From VXNE01 sp963665455 (GTDB taxonomy: Bacteria > Pseudomonadota > Gammaproteobacteria > Pseudomonadales > Azotimanducaceae): 64,000 nucleotides of DNA. Under the pieces are notes generated by a model that saw only the letters and a list, made by a program, of their open reading frames with translations, did not search any database and was not told the DNA's origin. The stretch lies in assembly GCA_963665455.1 (NCBI GenBank), contig OY762279.1:4650001-4714000 (forward strand), given 5' to 3'. Both the position numbers and the translations under genes were made by a program. Shown here in pieces: positions 60,181-64,000 of this stretch. Positions within the stretch are counted from its first letter, which is position 1, and every line of letters begins with the position of its first letter.

Positions 60181-60417
60181 TTAGGACGGCCCCATGGACT
60201 CTCGCGACACCCCGACACCCGCCGGTGACGCCAACTCAGCCCCCGCGTCCGTGCTCACTTCACACTCGCACGGACACGGCGCCCGCGTCAGGTTCAGGTA
60301 CACGCCCCACCCGAACAGCGTCGCCAGCACCACGCAGGCAACGATCACCCCGGTCCCGACGATCTTCATCCCCAGCGGTTCGCGCGGCGGTTCCCGGCGC
60401 GGCTGATACTCGCTCAT
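60181..60417 (-). CDS. Small single-pass membrane protein with a CPCEC cluster, ABC operon
   Basis: 78 residues, unknown function. A basic/Pro-rich N-terminus (YQPRREPPREPLG), one membrane helix at about 18-41 (MKIVGTGVIVACVVLATLFG), then RAPCPCECEVSTDAG with C48, C50, C52 just outside the membrane, and an Ala/Gly/Ser tail. Positive-inside charge places the cysteines in the periplasm. Its ATG overlaps the stop of the upstream ABC exporter by 4 bases (ATGA), so it is translated with it. It could be an accessory subunit or metal/redox anchor for the exporter; nothing in the sequence decides. Confidence 0.7.
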   Translation of the reverse strand: MSEYQPRREPPREPLGMKIVGTGVIVACVVLATLFGWGVYLNLTRAPCPCECEVSTDAGAELASPAGVGVSRESMGPS

Positions 60418-62405
60418 GGGCTGTCCTCCCTGTCCGAAACATCCTGGAGTTGCACGAATCGCGCATAGGTGCCGCCGGATGCCACGAGTACATCGTGCGT
60501 GCCCGACTCGACCACCCGCCCCTCCTCCAGGAAGTAGATGCGGTCCGCCGACCGGATGGTCGACAGGCGGTGCGCGATGACGATGACGAGGCGGCCCTCC
60601 CGTGCCTCCCGCAGATTCGCCACCAGGCGATTCTCCGTCTGCGGGTCGAGGGAGGCCGTGGGCTCGTCGAGGACGAGGATGGGCTTGTTCGAGAGCAATG
60701 CCCGCGCGATGGCGATGCGCTGCTTCTGGCCGACCGAGAGCTTCGCGCCGGCCCGCCCGAGGTCGATGGCGTAGCCTTCCGGTAGCGCCTCGATGAACTC
60801 TGCCGCGCCGGCGAGCGCGGCGGCGCGGCGCACGTCGGCCATGGCGGCGCCCGCTCGCCCCATGCGGATGTTGGTCTCGATGGTGTCGTTGAACACGCTC
60901 GTCTCCTGGAAGACGAATGCGACTTGCCGGCGTAGTGGCGCGAGGTCGAATTCGGTGAGGACGCGGCCATCCACGTAGTAGCGGCCCGCGGTCGGCGTGA
61001 GCAATCCCGGCACGAGGTACGCGAGCGTCGTCTTGCCGGCCCCGGTGGGTCCGGCGAGCGCCACCATCTCCCCAAGGCGTCCCTCGAAGTCGACGCCCCG
61101 AAGTGCCGGCGTCCCATCGGGGTAGTCGTAATCGACGGCATCGAGGCGAATACCCTCGCGGATGCGGTAGTCCGGGGCCAACACGCCGCGCCCGCCCACG
61201 TCCGCCACGGCCTCCACTGGCGCGTCGAGGATGTCGAAGACGCGCTCGAGCCCCGTCACGTTCTCCTGCAGGCTGAACCAGAGCCGCCCGAGATAGCCGG
61301 CCGTGGCCCCGATGGTCCCGAAGTAGGTCCAGATGACGAACCAGTCCCCCGGTGCATAGCGGCCCTCGATGAAGGCGGGGGACATGAAGTAGAAGACCAC
61401 GAAGATGGCGCCCACGCCGATCACCGTGGTGGTGTACCCGGAGAGCACGCCCGCGAGCACCACGCCCCGGAAGCGCCGGAACGACAGGGCGCTCGCCGCC
61501 GCGAAGCGCGCGTGATCGGTGCGGTCGTTGCCGAGGCCCTGCACGGCGAGCACGTTCGACAGGCCCTCCTCGATCACCGCCGTCGTCGCCGCGCCCGCCT
61601 CCCGCGCCCGCAACCCCTGGCGGCGAATCAGGTTCGCGAAGTAGAGGATGGCGAAGAAGCACAGGGGCGCGATGGCCAGCGCGCACCAGATCACGACCGG
61701 CTCCGAGCGGAACATCACCAACATCAGCAGAATCGGGATGACGATGTTCAGGCTGGCCGTGGCCGGACCCACCCACAGGTTGAAGACGATGTTGGAGATG
61801 GAGGGCGTGTCGTACATCCCCCGGTACACCACGTCCCCGATGGCGCGGTCGTCGAAGTCCGTGATCCGGTGCGCGCCGAAGTGCCGGAACAGCTCGCTGC
61901 GCAGACGATGGTTCAGCCGGTGGGTGATGCGGATGTGCCAGAGCGCCTCGAACAGTCCGAACAGGCCGCTCACGAGGGAGTGCATGTTGTTCGCCTGGTT
62001 CTCCGAGCGGGTGGCGCTGTCCTCCCCCTCCGCGAGTTCCGTGACCGCGCCATCCCGTTGTGGCCCTTCCGTGCCGAAGGCACCCACCAGGAGGATCATG
62101 ACGATGAAGAGGGCGCCCATCAGCCAGGCCGTTTCGTACGGGGTGAGCGGTTCGACGATCCGCAGGAGCGGATCGAGGAAGAACGGGGCGTTTTCCGTTT
62201 CGCCCTTCGCCCCGTCCGGCAGCACCACGTAGTCGATGACGATCTTCGCGGGGAACGGCAGCACGGCCAGCCAGAACGTGCTCGTCATCTGCGTGGTCAT
62301 CTTGACGGCGAGTTCGTACTTGTAGGCGAGGGAGTAGCGCATCGCCCGGCCGATCACGCGCAGCGCGCGGCGGTTCGTGATGCGGCGGTCCTGCTCGGTC
62401 GCCAT
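60414..62405 (-). CDS. ABC exporter with fused membrane and ATPase domains (second of a pair)
   Basis: 663 residues. Type IV (MsbA-like) exporter half: membrane helices from about 30 to 360, then a nucleotide-binding domain with GPTGAGKTTLAYL (Walker A near 451), AFVFQETSVFNDTIETNIRM (Q-loop), KLSVGQKQRIAIARALL (signature LSVGQ), ILVLDEPTASLD (Walker B) and IVIAHRLST (H-loop), all intact. Between the first two helices is an unusually long charged segment (GTEGPQRDGAVTELAEGEDS), so this half departs from the common design. ATG at 62405. It lies 5 bases after another exporter half, so the two probably form a heterodimer. Confidence 0.9.
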   Translation of the reverse strand: MATEQDRRITNRRALRVIGRAMRYSLAYKYELAVKMTTQMTSTFWLAVLPFPAKIVIDYVVLPDGAKGETENAPFFLDPLLRIVEPLTPYETAWLMGALFIVMILLVGAFGTEGPQRDGAVTELAEGEDSATRSENQANNMHSLVSGLFGLFEALWHIRITHRLNHRLRSELFRHFGAHRITDFDDRAIGDVVYRGMYDTPSISNIVFNLWVGPATASLNIVIPILLMLVMFRSEPVVIWCALAIAPLCFFAILYFANLIRRQGLRAREAGAATTAVIEEGLSNVLAVQGLGNDRTDHARFAAASALSFRRFRGVVLAGVLSGYTTTVIGVGAIFVVFYFMSPAFIEGRYAPGDWFVIWTYFGTIGATAGYLGRLWFSLQENVTGLERVFDILDAPVEAVADVGGRGVLAPDYRIREGIRLDAVDYDYPDGTPALRGVDFEGRLGEMVALAGPTGAGKTTLAYLVPGLLTPTAGRYYVDGRVLTEFDLAPLRRQVAFVFQETSVFNDTIETNIRMGRAGAAMADVRRAAALAGAAEFIEALPEGYAIDLGRAGAKLSVGQKQRIAIARALLSNKPILVLDEPTASLDPQTENRLVANLREAREGRLVIVIAHRLSTIRSADRIYFLEEGRVVESGTHDVLVASGGTYARFVQLQDVSDREDSP

Positions 62406-62410
62406 CGCGA

Positions 62411-64000
62411 TCAGCCCCCCGCCGCGACATCCGCCGCCGCGGTCTCCGCCTCGACGAAGGAACGGTACGCCGTGGGGGCCGCGATGAGGGTCTCGTGGCT
62501 GCCGCTCGCAGCCACCCGGCCGTCCTCGAGGAACACGATCCGGTCCGCCTGGCGCACGGTGGACAGCCGGTGGGTGATCAGGAAGACCGTGCGTGCTCGG
62601 CCGCCGGAGCCCGCCCCCTCCCGCGCCCATGCCTTGATGTTGCCCATGATGCGCAACTCCGTCATGGCGTCGAGGGAGGCGGTCGGCTCGTCGAGGACGA
62701 GAATCGGCGCGTCCTTCAGGATCGCCCGGGCGATCACGAGGCGCTGGCGCTGGCCCGTCGAGAGCTTCGTGGCGCGTTCGCCCAGGAAGGTGTCGTACGC
62801 GTCGGGCAGCCGCTCGATGAACTCGTCCGCGCACGCGATGCGGGCCGCTTCGCGCACCTCATCGTCCGAGGCATCCGGCCGGGCGTAGCGGATGTTCTCC
62901 ATGACCGAAAGCGAGAACAGGAGGTTCTCCTGGGTCGCCAGGGCGATGTTGTCCCGCACGGATTGGAACGTGAACTCCCCCAGGTCGCGTCCATCGAGGA
63001 GGATCCGGCCGCGCGGTACCTCGAACAGCCGCAGGAGCAGCAGCATCAGCGTCGTCTTGCCGGATCCCGTCGGCCCCAGGATGGCCGTCACGTCGCCCAC
63101 CCGCGCCTCGCAGGACACCCCCCGGAACACCACCCGTTCGCCGAAGGCGAAGTGCACGTCGTCGAAGCGGATGCGGTGCGCCACGCCGTCGAGCGCCACG
63201 GCGTCGGGGCGGTCCCGGACCTCCGGCGTCAGGTCCAGGATCTGGTACACGCGGTTCAGGCCGATGGCGACGTCCTGCACCTTGCCCCAATAGTTCAGCA
63301 ATTGTTCCGCGTTGGCCGCGCCCTGCTTGGCCTGGCTGCGCGCCTGGTCCTGCCCCGCGAAGTTCCACACGGCGAAGCCGAAGCTGAGGAGCAGGTCGCG
63401 CAGGAAGGTGTCCGTCCCCTCGTAGGCGAAGAGCGCCGCCCGTAACTCGATGAACGCCAGCGGCAGGGCCGCGCAGACGAACGCCAGGAAGCTGAACAGG
63501 AGGAGCCGCACCCGGGCGTCGTGGGCCGCAACGAAGGCTGCTCCAGAGTCGCGTTCGAACCGATCCTGCCGTTCGCCCTCGAGCCCGTTCACCTTGATGG
63601 TACGGATGCCCTCGATGGACTCCTGGATGGTCGACGTGAGCGCGGCGTTCGCCTCCCGCGCCTGCTTGAAGCCGCCGCGCAGCGGTGCCGACATGCGCCG
63701 CCCGAGCACCAGCAGCGGCACCCACACGAGCACCAACACGCCGGCAAGGAACGGGCTGAACGCCGCCACGACGGCCACGCCGAGCAGGAAACGGATGCTC
63801 GCGAGCAACGGGTCGAGGATCAGTGCCTGCAGGATCTGCGTGACCATGGCGCTGTCCTGGAACAACCGATAGATCGAATCCCCCGAGCGCGCGTCCGCGT
63901 GGAACTTCAGCGACAGCGACTGGAATTGCCGCATCAGGTGCAGGCGGAGGTTCTGGTTGATGCGCTGCAGGATCCAGACGCGGTAGTAGCGGTTGGCATG
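62411..64000 (-). CDS. ABC exporter half, 5' end beyond the window
   Basis: Partial: the frame is open to the window edge and starts mid-protein (HANRYYRVWILQRINQNLRL). Present are the later membrane helices (ASIRFLLGVAVVAAFSPFLA, LLLFSFLAFVCAALPLAFIE), the coupling-type segment NAALTSTIQESIEGIRTIKV, and a full ATPase: GPTGSGKTTLMLLL (Walker A), IALATQENLLFSLSVMENIR (Q-loop), KLSTGQRQRLVIARAIL (signature), ILVLDEPTASLD and VFLITHRLST. Both halves of the pair have intact catalytic Glu, so both sites may hydrolyse ATP. Substrate unknown; MsbA-like lipid export or small-molecule efflux are both possible. Confidence 0.9.
   Translation of the reverse strand, partial: HANRYYRVWILQRINQNLRLHLMRQFQSLSLKFHADARSGDSIYRLFQDSAMVTQILQALILDPLLASIRFLLGVAVVAAFSPFLAGVLVLVWVPLLVLGRRMSAPLRGGFKQAREANAALTSTIQESIEGIRTIKVNGLEGERQDRFERDSGAAFVAAHDARVRLLLFSFLAFVCAALPLAFIELRAALFAYEGTDTFLRDLLLSFGFAVWNFAGQDQARSQAKQGAANAEQLLNYWGKVQDVAIGLNRVYQILDLTPEVRDRPDAVALDGVAHRIRFDDVHFAFGERVVFRGVSCEARVGDVTAILGPTGSGKTTLMLLLLRLFEVPRGRILLDGRDLGEFTFQSVRDNIALATQENLLFSLSVMENIRYARPDASDDEVREAARIACADEFIERLPDAYDTFLGERATKLSTGQRQRLVIARAILKDAPILVLDEPTASLDAMTELRIMGNIKAWAREGAGSGGRARTVFLITHRLSTVRQADRIVFLEDGRVAASGSHETLIAAPTAYRSFVEAETAAADVAAGG

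Noticed and set aside
60034..60228. Short plus-strand frame after the aldolase gene
   Set aside because: No ribosome site, no recognisable motif, and it overlaps the end of the small membrane protein gene on the other strand.
1..64000. CRISPR arrays, rRNA genes and riboswitches
   Set aside because: No regularly spaced direct repeats and no rRNA or known riboswitch core were seen anywhere in the window.

Overview
The window is GC-rich and gene-dense. It reads as a chromosomal segment of a gammaproteobacterium: recA-recX-alaS-lysC-csrA-tRNA-Ser, mutS-fdxA, pyrG-kdsA-eno-ftsB-truD-nlpD, skp-lpxD-fabZ-lpxA-lpxB-rnhB-dnaE-tilS, lptF-lptG facing pepA-holC-valS, and a moxR/Bat block are all gammaproteobacterial neighbourhoods. 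Several genes usual in these neighbourhoods are absent here (ispD/ispF, surE, pcm and rpoS around ftsB-nlpD; accA between dnaE and tilS), so the lineage is not a close relative of the enteric or pseudomonad models.

Layout. 1-2760 is the end of a genomic island: a decayed IS21-type istA/istB remnant, an AlpA-like regulator and a P4-type integrase that abuts the 3' end of tRNA-Ser(GCU). 2774-9064 is the tRNA, csrA, lysC, alaS, recX and recA, with a LexA-type box before recA. 9249-12211 is mutS and fdxA. 12249-19162 is one leftward operon, pyrG-kdsA-eno-ftsB-truD-DUF368-nlpD. 19340-30916 is the lipid A/replication block read leftward, interrupted between lpxA and lpxB by a foreign-looking pair of divergent regulatory genes with three operator-like palindromes between them. 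31045-36269 carries a single-chain biotin-dependent acyl-CoA carboxylase and two PLP fold-III enzymes, one of them strongly shortened. 36311-46505 is a moxR-DUF58-BatA-BatB-BatC-BatD/E operon. 46633-47183 is a decayed gene with an in-frame amber codon. 47266-54281 holds lptG, lptF, pepA, holC and valS. 54306-60180 is accessory metabolism (SCP2, sulfotransferase, DUF1214, serine hydrolase, HpcH/HpaI aldolase) with a compact array of five consecutive hairpins. 60181-64000 is a leftward operon of two ABC exporters and a tiny membrane protein, cut by the right edge of the window.

How it works together. Most genes serve envelope building (Kdo and lipid A synthesis, LPS transport, divisome and amidase activation, undecaprenyl-phosphate recycling, Skp chaperone) and DNA maintenance (RecA/RecX, MutS, DnaE, HolC, RNase HII). 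Stop/start overlaps (ATGA, GTGA, TGATG) are very common, and GTG or TTG starts are used for about a dozen genes.

The strongest candidate for something undescribed is the lpxA/lpxB insertion (about 25,960-28,090). A leftward HTH repressor-like gene faces a rightward small-HTH gene, and the 98-bp gap holds three matching 18-bp inverted repeats (GTGG-N8-CCAC core). This is the plan of a lambda OR1-OR3 switch, without any phage structural gene nearby.
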